Below the pieces are notes generated by a model that searched no databases, was not told the DNA's origin, and saw only the letters and a list, made by a program, of their open reading frames with translations. This document shows, piece after piece, positions 24,375 through 35,543 of a DNA stretch of 64,000 bases. How positions within the stretch are numbered: position 1 is the stretch's first letter; the number at the start of each line of letters is the position of its first letter. The position numbers and the translations under genes are program-made. The stretch is from Osedax fenrisi (taxonomy: Eukaryota; Annelida; Polychaeta; Sabellida; Siboglinidae), in contig OZ025240.1 in the NCBI GenBank assembly GCA_964019155.1, positions 94,356,698-94,420,697 of the forward strand. The letters run 5' to 3'.

Positions 24375-24730
24375 TTATAAAATTGTATATAAGTGTACTA
24401 GACCTACATACAATCCCCTTTGGTACTAGTACATATAGTATGTAAGTATACATACTATAACATAGAAGTGTAATACTCATTAAATGCGATATCGTAGCCG
24501 GACATATTTTTTGAAATTAGTCCCTAAATTAATTGTTTTAAGTTTTTTTTTTTTAATTTATTTATATTATGATATATAAGGTAATATACGATAATAAACC
24601 TAAGTATGATATTTATAGATATCTCATGTAATCTTAAATCATATTCACTATTCTATATTTAAATGTAATATTAAATCATATTCCTAAACATAATATTTCG
24701 TATGTGCTCTTATTTCATCCTGTGTGATTA

Positions 24731-26336
24731 TTGCATTGTTATATAATTAAAGAATTATATAATTACCCCATTAATCCAGATATATCTTTAATACAAACGA
24801 ACACTTTAGCAAATAAAGAGGTCTCAATTTTGCCAATACTAAAATCAGAAGTCGAATATGCTATAAAGAAGCTGAACAATGGGAAATCACCGGGCATAGA
24901 TAATGTGTCAAGTGAACTTATTAAAGAAGGAGGCCCAGTACTAACTCAATTATTAACAGATTTATGCCAAAAAATATGGTCTACAAATAAATGGCCAGAT
25001 GCATGTACAACATCCTTAATAATCCCACTACCAAAGAAAGGTGATCTAAAGAATTGTGAAAAGTATAGAACAGTCAGTCTAATCAGCCACTCAAGCAAAA
25101 TACTATTACGTATAATACTGAACCATCTAACACCACAAACAGAAAACATACTATCAGAAGAACAAGCAGGTTTTTGGAAAAACAGAAGTACGACAGAACA
25201 GATCTTAAATTGTAGGCTGATTATGGAAAAACATATTGAGCAACAAAGACCACTTTTTCACAATTTTATTGATTTCAAAAAAGCATTCGACAGGGTTTGG
25301 AAGCAAGGTCTATGGGATACGATGACATCGTTCGGAATCGATACCGAAATGATTAACATAATAAGATCCCTCTATGAGTCAACTAGCAGCTCTGTGTTAC
25401 TTACCAATCAAATTGGCCCTACATTCTGTACTCACGTGGGGGTAAGACAAGGCTGCCTACTTTACCGCAACTATTCAATATATTTTTGGAAAGAATAATG
25501 CAAGTCACACTTCAAAATCATGAATCATCAATCAAAATAGGCGGGAGACCAATATCTAATTTAAGGTTTGCCGACGATATAGATTTGTTGGCTGGTTCGG
25601 AAGCGGAATTACAAAGTATAACGGATTCACTTGAAAAAGCAGCAACGTCTTTCGGAATGGAAATAAGCCATATCAAGAGTAAAACTTTAGTGAACGGAGA
25701 AACAGAAGCGCCTAAGATTATGATGTACGGTAAAGCTTTAGTAATTTCAAGTACTTAGGAGCTACGCTATCCGATAATGCAACATCAAAAAAAGAAATCC
25801 GTATAAGACTTACAACGGCAACATCAGTAATGGTGAAATTAGAAAAGATTTGGAGGAGCAAAGAAATTGTTTTTAAAATAAAATGTAAGCTATATAAATC
25901 ACTAGTTCTCTCAACACTGTTGTACGGATGCGAGACGTGGACGTTATACCAAGAATAAAAAAAGGATATCCGCCTTCGAAACCAAAGCCTTCAGACGTCT
26001 ACTTCAATAAGCTACAGAGAGCATAAAATTAATTTATTCGTTCGAGCTGAAATCGAAAAGAGAATTGGTCATAATACGGCTCTTTTGGATATTGTTTTAC
26101 AAAGAAAACTCAGCTTCTATGGTCACATAAGTTGTCAATACAACTTATGCAAAACAATGATGCAAGGATATGTTGAAGGAAAGAGGGATAGAGGTCGCCC
26201 AAAGAGAAACTGGATGAACGACCTAACCGAATATACACATATGTCCTTAGGTAATTTATTAGAAAAACCATGGAATCAAGATGAATGGAAAATGTTGTGT
26301 TACGGAAGAAGAAATGTGCTCCCCCTACGATGTTAG
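24731..26336 (+). mobile_element. LINE reverse transcriptase (RTE/Jockey-like), frameshifted, 5'-truncated
   Basis: In the first frame (24731-25498): GKSPGIDNVSSELIKEGG, the fingers block IIPLPKKGDL..YRTVSLISHSSKIL, motif A FIDFKKAFDRVW and GVRQGC. A frameshift near 25465 leads to NLRFADDIDLLAGSEAEL, which holds the FADD catalytic motif (25486-25758). Further shifts give YLGATLSDNATSK, LLYGCETWT and finally LSFYGHISC..GRPKRNWMNDL (26085-26336). No endonuclease domain is visible. Dead copy. Confidence 0.9.
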
Positions 26337-26399
26337 ACGTCACGGGACTAAGTAACTAAGTGACTAACATAATTATAGTAATATTAAGTATATTTAAAT

Positions 26400-26437
26400 C
26401 AGATTCTACCCTATCTCATAAGATAGGGTAGAATCTG
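26400..26437. mobile_element. 38-nt hairpin H5 (CA..TG), imperfect flanking duplication
   Basis: Perfect arms CAGATTCTACCCTATCT and AGATAGGGTAGAATCTG with loop CATA. It has exactly the 17+4+17 layout of H1. The flanks TTTAAAT and TTTGTAT agree at 5 of 7 positions, as expected for an old 7-bp duplication but not proof. Confidence 0.6.
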
Positions 26438-26739
26438 TTTGTATCGAAATATATTATTTGTCAAATTTTCCCTTAAAATGGGGTGTACACATTCAAATCC
26501 GATGGTTTAAATTAAATGTATAGGATTGGATTATAGAGAATATACTCATAGCCTATAAGTTATGTGTACGATTCATAAATATTACTATAACAATGTATTA
26601 CATATATATCTAATGTTCATTACCTTACACTAAATATATGACAACCCACAACACACATACATTCACATTGTTATACATGCATATGTATGCATATACGTCT
26701 AATCGTATACGCTATATGGATCACCGTGTGTAATAGTGC
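26438..26739. other. Spacer between LINE and 10-bp array
   Basis: No recognisable feature. Confidence 0.35.
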
Positions 26740-27239
26740 CCTATATCGCGTACTATCTCGTACTATCTCGTACTATCTCTACTATATCGTACTATATCGT
26801 ACTATCTCGTACTATATCGTACTATCTCGTACTATCTCGTACTATCTCGTACTATCTCGTACTATCTCGTACTATCTCGTACTATCTCTACTATCTCGTA
26901 CTATATCGTACTATATCGTACTATCTCGTACTATCTCGTACTATCTCGTACTATCTAGTACTATCTCGTACTATATCGTACTATATCGTACTATCTCGTA
27001 CTATCTCTACTATATCGTACTATATCGTACTATCTCGTACTATATCGTACTATATCGTACTATCTCGTACTATATCGTACTATATCGTACTATCTCGTAC
27101 TATCTCTACTATATCGTACTATATCGTACTATCTCGTAATATCTCGTACTATCTCGTACTATCTCGTACTATCTCGTACTATCTCGTACTATCTCGTACT
27201 ATCTCGTACTATCTCGTACTATATCGTACTATCTCGTAT
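26740..27239 (+). repeat. ~50-copy array of a 10-bp unit
   Basis: The unit is TACTATCTCG, with TACTATATCG variants and occasional 9-bp TACTATCTC units. The long open frames it generates (SYYLVLSRTI-type repeats) follow from the repeat and are not evidence of a gene. It ends about 360 nt before the first recognised gene B exon. Confidence 0.95.
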
Positions 27240-27484
27240 TAGTCACGCATATACGTTCTACAATGTACGTGTGATTATAATAGTAAATATAGATAAATAA
27301 TAAGTATCACTATTAGTGAGTCATTATTAGTTTAACTTATCCCACTCGTGATTACATATATAGCACCTATATGTGCTATAGCCTATAGGCTATAGCCTAT
27401 AGTATACTATCATATATGCTAGAAAACATTTAGTATATTTCTTAAATTAAATGAATAGATTTAATTATATATATAATGAAATAA

Positions 27485-27515
<31 letters not shown>

Positions 27516-27601
27516 ATAATATAATCAATATATCCATACATCGTATACGTATCTATATATTGCTTAACTCTATCAACACCCACTCTCTCATCCATTTACA
27601 G
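27240..27601. other. Sequence upstream of gene B exon 1
   Basis: Probably intron or 5' flank of gene B. It contains TATAGCCTATAGGCTATAGCC palindromic runs (27375-27405) and (TA)n at 27485-27510. Confidence 0.4.
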
Positions 27602-27718
27602 AAGGCCAAGTAAGGCCCATCATAGGGGACTTCGATGACGTCATCATCAGCGAGGACAGGACAGCATACAGTTACGTCATCGACGCCTCCTTTCTATCCG
27701 GATCATTCTCGAATACCG
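27602..27718 (+). CDS. Gene B exon 1 (first recognised)
   Basis: 117 nt, acceptor TTTACAG and donor GTATTG. It encodes IIGDFDDVIISEDRTAYS and SFLSGSFSNT. It begins mid-codon, so earlier coding exon(s) are missing. Confidence 0.75.
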
Positions 27719-28325
27719 GTATTGTATTATAGTATACTATATAGTACTATAGTACTATATTATACTATATATATAGTATAGTATAGTATACCGTATACAC
27801 CTCATTAGTAATCGTTATAAATGTTAATATCATTATTATTAGTATAATTAGTATTATTATTATTATTATTATTTAATCAATGGATAAAGCAAACTATGAA
27901 CGAATGAATAAATTAGTGAATTAATAATATATATATATATATATATTAATTATATTAATTAATTATTAAGGTCAAATACCTCGAAAGTCTTCTGACTATT
28001 TTATTTGTCCATTTATTGTTTTTCTTTTATGATGATTACAATAATAAACTGTATCTTATCTTATCTTATCTTATATATATATTCTAATTATATGCTATAG
28101 CATACATATATATATATATAGGTATATAGTATATTTTATTGTATCCATATGTTATGTGTATTACTTATTTATTTATATATAAATCAATAATGTATCAACT
28201 CATGAAATATGGATACTATAAAATAGTTATAGGTATAGAGTCTATATACCCAATAGTCTCAACTAACCCATTACACCTACACCTAAAATAGTCTCATTCA
28301 CGGGCAACGCCGGCCACCCACCCTA

Positions 28326-28363
<38 letters not shown>

Positions 28364-29292
28364 GTACAAAAGTACCACTTTAATAAACCATGACCGAATA
28401 CGTACACCCTGTGTTATAATATGGACACCCTATATACCACTAGACACACTGTATATTATTGATGAATCAATCAGACAAATTACAATTCTATTATTCATAA
28501 TAATTTTTTTAATTATTCTAATTTAATTAGTTAATAATTTATTTATTTGTATTATTGTTTTAATTAATAATACAATTTAAGTATCTATAATAAAATAATA
28601 AAATTTTAGATTTAGCTTTATTGATGATATTAATATTATAACGCACGAGATTTTTATGAAAATCAGAATAGTTCATACGCTGCGTGCTGATTGGTTATAG
28701 GGTGTCCATATTAAGACATCTAGAGTGTTCCGTATTAGGGACTTATATGACCTCTAGATATATGCTTATAACTTAATGATTATTTGATAGAAAATATATA
28801 TATAGTTTTAGAATGCTCTATTTTTTAATAATATAGTGTTATATTTTATATCGATACATTTGTATATTCTTGAGAAGGTTTTAAGTTGAACTTTTTTTCA
28901 TAAATTTAAAAACGTAATAAAAAAATCAGTTTATTGGATATATCAGCAATATTTTGTATAATTAAAAAATAAAGAATACTTTTTTTAGACTATTTATATA
29001 ATTATGAATATGTTATTCATTAAACATTTTGTTATAGGATTTATGGTTTCTGAGATACCGAGAGTGTCCTTATTCGGTTAATTTCCCCTATATACTATAG
29101 TATAAAAGCTATAGATGTTGTTATTAATATCAGATTGTGGAAATACCTACTGGGTTAATCATGCAAGCGGAACTGATTAACGACACAATTATACCTTTAT
29201 TAACGTGATCAATGGAATATGATGAACAATGGAACAATGACAATTATATATAAAGATATTTTATAAAATTATGATTTCCTTTTTACATACCT

Positions 29293-29358
<66 letters not shown>

Positions 29359-32327
29359 ATTTATTAATATTGTTATTTTTATTTGGTGTAGTCTTTCATC
29401 CTATACAGGAATTTATATGATGTTTTCACTTATAACCATATATGACCATGGCCTCCTTTAGCTTAGAAGCTAAAGGAGGCCATGATATGACTCTAATTTC
29501 CCTTCGAAGCCGCTCTCATGTTGAGGCATCCATATTTTTAACGAGAGCCGATCATTTATTTATACACAATTATATAAGATCACTTCTAAATAATATTTTA
29601 AGACCCATTTTATAAAATTAATGAATGGTCCGGACGAGGCTCGAACCCGTGTCCTACTGCTTGTGTGCCTGACGCCTTAGCCACTGAGCCACCCAGGCAG
29701 TTTATACACACACGTATATGATATTCACTACCTGTATATAGATGAACCCCCCATATTGAAATGGTTGTCATTGGTGGAGACGATGTTCACTGCGATGACG
29801 GGTCACAACGCCTTCATGAACCGCCCAGATATGGAGGGACATCGTATCCACGGTTTCATCAACTATCACCGACTCGAGTTAGTCTACTATCTCAGCTCAT
29901 TTATTAATATATATATATTTATATATAATATATTATTAGTGTAATAATTTAAATATACAATTTGTTATAATATAGAATAAATATAATATATATGCAAAGA
30001 TGCTTTAAGTACAATTCTCTTTATTAAATGTATGATAATATTATAATCAGTTATTTAATGAATACGATATTTTAATTAATATTATAACTGAGTAACCCAC
30101 CATTAGCTATATAGAAATATTATATTATAAATAACTATTTGTTATGAGGTTCTTATACAAAACACAATTATAATATAATACCATGGTATGTATATTAAGC
30201 AGATGATATATTCAAAAAAAATATAAATATATATATATATAACAAATTATAATTTAATATATTAATACAATATATTACACAATCTATTAACTATATATAG
30301 GTATGAATTTACCTACCTCATAAAGCTATATTTTGATCCTGCAGGAGCAGGTGCATGCAACTAATATGCATCCTACTCTATTTACCGATTACACCTATAA
30401 CGTATATGCTATTGAAGAATACGTTTATCATATAATAAATACAACCTACATGTACATAACCTACTCACTGTACCTACCTATACTGTATACCGACCACTGT
30501 ACATAGTGTACCTATTGTATATTGTACACTTACAATGGACAATAGGTACAATAGGTACAGTGGTCAGTATACAATGTACATGCCAATCCTCTCCGTACAC
30601 CTATACTAACCCCACCCCACCCTCTCTACGTAACCCCTCAGTCTATCGAACACCATAAGTACACCCCCCGTTGACCGTCGTCTGGTCATCACGCAAACGC
30701 TTATCGGCATCTCTAAAAGTTCGCTGATGTTCGAGACGTCGGTCAACAGTTACCACGGCAACGACGAACGCGACATCGAAAACTACATCAGTAAATCTAT
30801 TATGCGAGGCGTTATAGGGTTCGTGCTTATTTAGGTGTTGCTGCTTCGTTGACAGCCGTAATGTATACCCACTATAGTAGGCCTATGTAGTCATAGTACT
30901 ATAGTCATATGTTATTAATATTTAATTCTATTAATGTTTATTAAAATAATAAATCGGACAGGGGTACATAATACTTATATAACCTCATAGACATCCTATA
31001 ACCTCAGCGGTTATAGGAGGTCTTGATATTATAACACAGGGTATCCGTATTCGGAATGGGTACCAAATACGGACACCCCCAATGGGGTCCCCCATTATAG
31101 CATGAGCTAAGCTTCTATGTATAACCTATGTTAAATATAATACTATAGTATATATAGTATACTATATATAGTAGATCTAATCAGATTGACAACATCAGTC
31201 AAGCTGAGATTTAACATGTGATGTATATAGATGTGGGGTTTATACGATATCATGCATGCATGCATCCAATCAAAAAGTAGTGCACCATAACGACCACATC
31301 ATTTAGTGGCCACCTATTCTGAATATATTTATTAGATTATTATTATTTTATTTTAACACCGTTTAAATTAATATATATATATATATAGGAAATATCCATA
31401 TATAACCATATATAACCCTATTATATTGAGAAATTATGACAATTGATAAAGATATATATAGATATCGATCATATTAATAATATGTTAATTTCGCGTCGCC
31501 CCTTCGTTAGCGTGGTGCTAGTAGGTACCGAAACAAACAAGCCAATACCGGTACCCGACCACATAAGACGCGCCTATCCGCACCTGTTGATAGACGCCCG
31601 ACCCAGGTATAAAGTTCAAATGGATTTCGCCGAGCAACACCTGATTGAAACCGTGTCGTTCTCGCGCAATCAAACGGACTATTACGGTCACATCAACAAC
31701 AAGGTTTTACTGCGATGCTATCAAGGGCATGTCCTTTATGTCCTTGATGTCGTTACGTTTCCGTAGCGCGTTATTAATAGGCGTTTGTTTACGTGTCAAC
31801 ATTCACCTATTTCATTATGTGCGCGCTTTTTCTTTATATCTATTATATAAATTGCATATATTTATTCTATATTTTTATTAAAGAATATCGTACTATTTTA
31901 ATAGAATATTTCAGTATAGTAGAAATATTTGAACTATTTTAATATCTATTTTCTTTATCGCGACATTTATTAGAACATTCTGTGAAATACGTTTTTCTAG
32001 ATATTTAAAATATTTTTAAGTCATCGTTACTTAGGAAATTTTTTAATAAATTCTATTCTTACCATCGCGTATACACGGTATACTATCCTATAGGAATACA
32101 TTATACTCGCGCTGAACAACGTTGAACGCCTATTGGCGACTTACCGAAGCTCTCACATTAATGGATTCGAGGTGTTATACCTGGCCGAGGGAAGCGCCTC
32201 CGATAAGGTGAACATATACGCTATGTTCAGCGACGGCCATCTGCATTTCCTATTCTCCACCGAAGACAACAGTAAAATCATCGTCCATCTCAGACTTAAC
32301 GTCAAATTTGTTAAGAGTAAATTATGA
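27602..32327 (+). CDS. Gene B: paralogue of the double-hotdog thioesterase-like gene, in-frame stop in exon 3
   Basis: Exons 27602-27718, 29742-29877, 30642-30834, 31511-31703 and 32094-32327 match gene A exon by exon. Phases are identical at the exon 1, 2, 4 and 5 borders, and exons 2 and 4 have identical lengths. At the exon 3 end, gene A needs phase 2. Gene B instead reads GFVLI then TAG (30832-30834) directly before the homologous GT. No donor that avoids the stop and restores phase is visible. As it stands the protein would end after about 147 residues, without the second hotdog. In exon 4 the active-site motif is TDYYGHINNK: gene A's N of DxNxH is Y. Exons downstream of the stop remain clean, with SKL at the end, so the lesion may be recent, polymorphic or an assembly error. 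Confidence 0.65.
28049..28075. repeat. (CTTAT)n microsatellite
   Basis: Five tandem CTTAT units in the first gene B intron. Confidence 0.8.
28386..29092 (-). mobile_element. MITE of the GTAACC family, truncated, reverse
   Basis: The reverse complement of 17423-18125: ACCGAATACG at the left, TTATGAATAT..TTAAACATTT toward the right, ending TCGGTTAATTTCCCC. It lacks the 3' quarter. It lies in the gene B exon 1-2 intron. Confidence 0.75.
29298..29354. repeat. (TA)n microsatellite
   Basis: More than 25 uninterrupted TA dinucleotides next to the SINE tail. Confidence 0.9.
29368..29700 (-). mobile_element. tRNA-derived SINE, copy 2, carrying hairpin H4
   Basis: Complete from the tRNA-like head (minus strand, TGGCTCAGTGGCTAAGGCGT and GGTTCGAGCCT) to the CCAAATAAAAATAACA tail. 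It is interrupted at 29440-29491 by hairpin H4 with its target duplication. It lies antisense in the gene B intron. Confidence 0.9.
29447..29484. mobile_element. 38-nt hairpin insertion H4 with 7-bp TSD inside a SINE
   Basis: Arms CATGGCCTCCTTTAGCTT and AAGCTAAAGGAGGCCATG around AG. ATATGAC flanks both sides (29440-29446 and 29485-29491). SINE copies at 44888 and 60805 read CCATATATGGCTCTAAT without interruption, so they show the empty site (one base different). This is direct evidence that the hairpin inserted. Confidence 0.9.
29742..29877 (+). CDS. Gene B exon 2
   Basis: 136 nt, acceptor TATATAG and donor GTTAGT. It encodes EPPILKWLSLVETMF, GHNAFMNRPDM and IHGFINYHRL. A SINE ends only about 40 nt upstream of its acceptor. 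Confidence 0.8.
30642..30834 (+). CDS. Gene B exon 3, ending in TAG
   Basis: Acceptor CCCCTCAG. It encodes RRLVITQTLIGISKSSLMF, ETSVNSYHGNDERD and IMRGVIGFVLI, then TAG. Relative to gene A exon 3 it has 8 extra codons and 4 extra nt at its 3' end, which create the stop and the wrong phase. Confidence 0.75.
30986..31085. repeat. Hairpin H6 plus fragment of the GTAACC MITE
   Basis: 30986-31025 is an H1-like hairpin: right arm GGTTATAGGAGGTCTTG is identical to H1, and left arm AGACATCCTATAACC has one mismatch. No clean 7-bp duplication remains. It is followed by ATCCGTATTCGGAATGGGTA and CCAAATACGGACACCCC, a fragment of the MITE. Confidence 0.6.
31511..31703 (+). CDS. Gene B exon 4
   Basis: 193 nt, acceptor TTCGTTAG and donor GTTTTA. 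It encodes VVLVGTETNKPIPVPDHIRR, then ETVSFSRNQTDYYGHINNK. Its phase (needs two bases from the previous exon) is the same as gene A exon 4. Confidence 0.8.
32094..32327 (+). CDS. Gene B terminal exon
   Basis: 234 nt, acceptor CCTATAG. It encodes EYIILALNNVERLLATYRSS, HINGFEVLYLAEG and KIIVHLRLNVKFVKSKL, then TGA. Confidence 0.8.
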   Translation, partial: EYIILALNNVERLLATYRSSHINGFEVLYLAEGSASDKVNIYAMFSDGHLHFLFSTEDNSKIIVHLRLNVKFVKSKL

Positions 32328-32599
32328 GACGTCGGAAACGCGATTACTTTGATATATTTACGATTACGGAGATTATTTTTTTAATATCATTTGTATATTA
32401 TTATTAGGAATATAGCAAAGTTAATACACGTTTTGATACCTATAGAATATTTATGTACACATGTTTTAGAATTCTATCACAAATATATTGATAATAGTAA
32501 TAGACAACTTTAGATTTATAAAATTATATATATATATGTTATGTATCTAAACCCAGTTATCTAAACATATATATCTATATTTCTTACTTGCTTATTTCG

Positions 32600-35543
32600 G
32601 GATTGTTGTTTCCCAGACAGTAAAAGTTCTCCAAACAGCACAGTTCATCATAGCTACTCTCATCTCGCTCGCCGGTATTCCAGTTTAGCGCTCAAGATTC
32701 CTGATGTAGCTTTCTGGTGGTCTTCCCCGTCTTCTAGTTCCATGAGTAGGTTCCCAAAAAAACTCGATCCTAAACAACTTCATCATCTCTAAGTAGGCAA
32801 TTTCCAGCAAACTTTAAGAATCGACGTCTGATCTTTGTAGATATTTTTTCTATAGCCCCATACAGTACTTCGTTAGTAACTTTCTAGACCAATGTTTAAT
32901 ATCATTCGTAGAATTCGAGTGTAGGCCATCAAGTTGGTTGAGTTGTGTGTTTGTGAGGGTCCAAGTCTCACATCCGTATAACAGAACCGATTCAACTGTG
33001 GTGTTCATGAGCCTGAGTTTCATTTTTCTACTAGGAGTAAATGTCCAGATATTCCTCATTTGATGACATGTTTTCCAAGCAAGCGCTTTTCTGATTTTAA
33101 AATCTGTTGCACTTCTGTCTATCCATGCCCCTAGGTACTTGAAGTCTTCAACCCTTTTCAGATTTGACCCATCTATAGATTTGATTTCAAACTTTTGATT
33201 GGTATTGTAGCTCATGTATTTAATTTTTCCTGTATTCATGCTTAGTCCTACTCGTTTTGCTGATTTTTCGACTCGAGTGAGCATCTCTTGGGCTTCTTTG
33301 ATACCTACACTTACTAATGCAATATCATCTGCGAAGTCCATATCTGTAACAGTGATAGGTGGTACTCTTCTGCTTTTTCTTTTCCTTAGTTGGAAACATA
33401 GTTTATCTTCTCTTCCTTGTAAAGCTGTTCTCATAACATAATAGATAACTATGACAAAAAGGTAAGGAGCTAACGTATCTCCTTGTAAAACACCAGCTAG
33501 AATGTTGAAACTTTCTGTTTCTCCATCGGGTGTAATGACCTTAGCAGTAGTATCTTCATACATTATACTAATAGCCATCACCAACTCCTCCGATATCCAA
33601 TAAGTTTTTAGTATCGCAAGAATGTTCCCTATGTGTATAATATCAAAGGCTTTCTTGAAGTCGATGAATATCAGGATTGCTTCTAGATTCTTATCTTTGA
33701 TTCCATCAATCAGTCGTATGAGTGCTAATATTTGACTGGTTATTGTTCTGCCACTTCTGAAACCATTTTGATTTTTCCTTAGATGACAATCTAGATGAGG
33801 CCTAATTCTGTTAAGTATCATACGATTATAAGTTTTCGCTACTAATGAAGTAAGACTTATACAACGATAATTACTACCCAGACTCATATCTCCTTTCTTG
33901 GGTATTGGAATTATATTCAAAATTGACCATTGTTTTGGCTTTATTTTATCTTATAGTGATTTGTTACAGAAGTAGAGGATAATGGCATCTATATTACATC
34001 GTTTTAATACTTCTGGCCGTATTTCTTCAACATAGCAGCTTTTGCCTTATTTGATTACCTCTTTTGCCAACTTGTATTCATACATTTCAAAAGCTCCACG
34101 CTTTATATCTAGAGGTTGTATAACTTGTATTAACGTTTCATTGTCGTCTTCAATATTTGGTGGTTTGCCTAATAAATCCTGAAAGTGTTTGTACCAAGTT
34201 TGTAGACGTTCTTGTTGGTTCTTTCCTTTTATCATTACTTTTTTGAGTTGTTTTTCTACAGGTGATTTAATTTATTAATTCCCAGTTTAATAGGTACTTT
34301 CTGTTCAGCGTTCTCAATTTTTTTTATCTTTTCTTCTATGTTATCAACTCCTATATGCTGTATATAGTTTATTGCGCGATTCAGTATTGTTATGTTGATT
34401 AGTCTCATTTGAGTTGTCTTCATACTCTCTATTTGCTATACGAGTGTCTTCTCTAGCTCTAGAAACAGTATGTTTAGTTGATGGACACATTTTATTTGTT
34501 TTAATTAAAAGTTGAACTAGTTCTCTTGTAACTTCATCATTTATATCTATGAATCGTTCATATGTGTCTGAAATGTCTTCATCGCCTTACAAGATAAATC
34601 TATTTTGTATTTCTCCTGAAGGGACATGTCAGATTTAAATAAAGGCCAATTATAACGGAGTATTCATGGTAATGTCTTCTTATTCGCTCGCAAACTTAGC
34701 ATTACTTTAGATGATACGATTCGATGATCTGAACCAAAGCTAGAAAAAGTACTGTATGCTTCCACATTTATGATGCTGTTTCTCCATTTTTTTCTCATTA
34801 AGATATAGTTAAGCTGATATTTCCTGCAGCACGGATCCATATATGTCTGATGTTTATTCAACTTCTTTTGAAAACATGTATTTGTTATTACTAATTGTTT
34901 TTCATTTATAATATCTATTAATAATACCATTTTTATTTGTTGCCTTATACAATGTACAATTTCCGTCATCTTTCCCTATCCTTGCATTAAAATCTCCAAT
35001 AATGAGTAGGACATTGTGATGTGGTATATTTATATAGCTCTTCTAAGTTCATCGTATAATTTGTTTATAACTTCATATTCGCTAGAATTTGTAGGTGAAT
35101 ATATGATTATAATAGATGTTGCAGGATTTCAATGGAATGTGCTTATCAATATTCTCTCAGAGTGTGATATAACCTCGCATAGTGAGTTTATTGATCTTTT
35201 GTTTAACATTATACCAATTCCTCCTGTTGATGCACCTTGATCATTTTTCCATGCTGATGTCGTTATAAGTGTGCTTTGTCCAATAGTATTATACTTAACA
35301 GTTTCATCATGCATAATTCGATGTTCCTGTATTCCAAGAATATCTATATCATGGCTTTCGAAATTATACTTTAGTTCTAGTTTTTTATGTTCTTCTCGAA
35401 TTGTTCTAACGTTCATAGTTGATATAATGATTTCTCGTTTGCATCTTAATAGTTTGGCCTTATTACCTACGCGTTTCTCAAGATCTACCCTTCCTTGTAG
35501 GTTTAGAGTAGTTCCGTCATACTTCTCTTTAGAGATCATTTAG
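32600..35543 (-). mobile_element. RTE-like LINE, near full-length, broken frames
   Basis: The minus strand, in protein order, starts with endonuclease pieces STMNVRTIREEHKKLELKYN, DIDILGIQEHRI and GGIGIMLNKR (35543-35129), then FGSDHRIVSSKV, the histidine end of the APE domain (34969-34664). Next comes a linker, QERLQTWYKHFQDLLGKPP (34235-34047). The reverse transcriptase is at 33920-32850: IPIPKKGDM, NYRCISLTS, IDFKKAFDIIHIGNI (motif A), GVLQGDTLAPYLF, DMDFADDIALVS (catalytic FADD) and LLYGCETWTLTN. The tail near 32700 reads GRPPESYI. Stops and shifts separate the blocks. It begins just beyond the gene B stop codon. Confidence 0.9.

Noticed and set aside
24731..25498. Host gene with a reverse-transcriptase domain
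   Set aside because: It continues in other frames as a normal LINE polymerase with stops and shifts, so it is a dead retrotransposon.
26687..27242. 150-168 aa ORFs rich in Y, L and S
   Set aside because: Translation of a 10-bp tandem array, open in several frames.
30470..30590. Hairpin element near GTACCTATTGTA/TACAATAGGTAC
   Set aside because: It is a looser inverted repeat with internal short repeats, no constant size and no target duplication.
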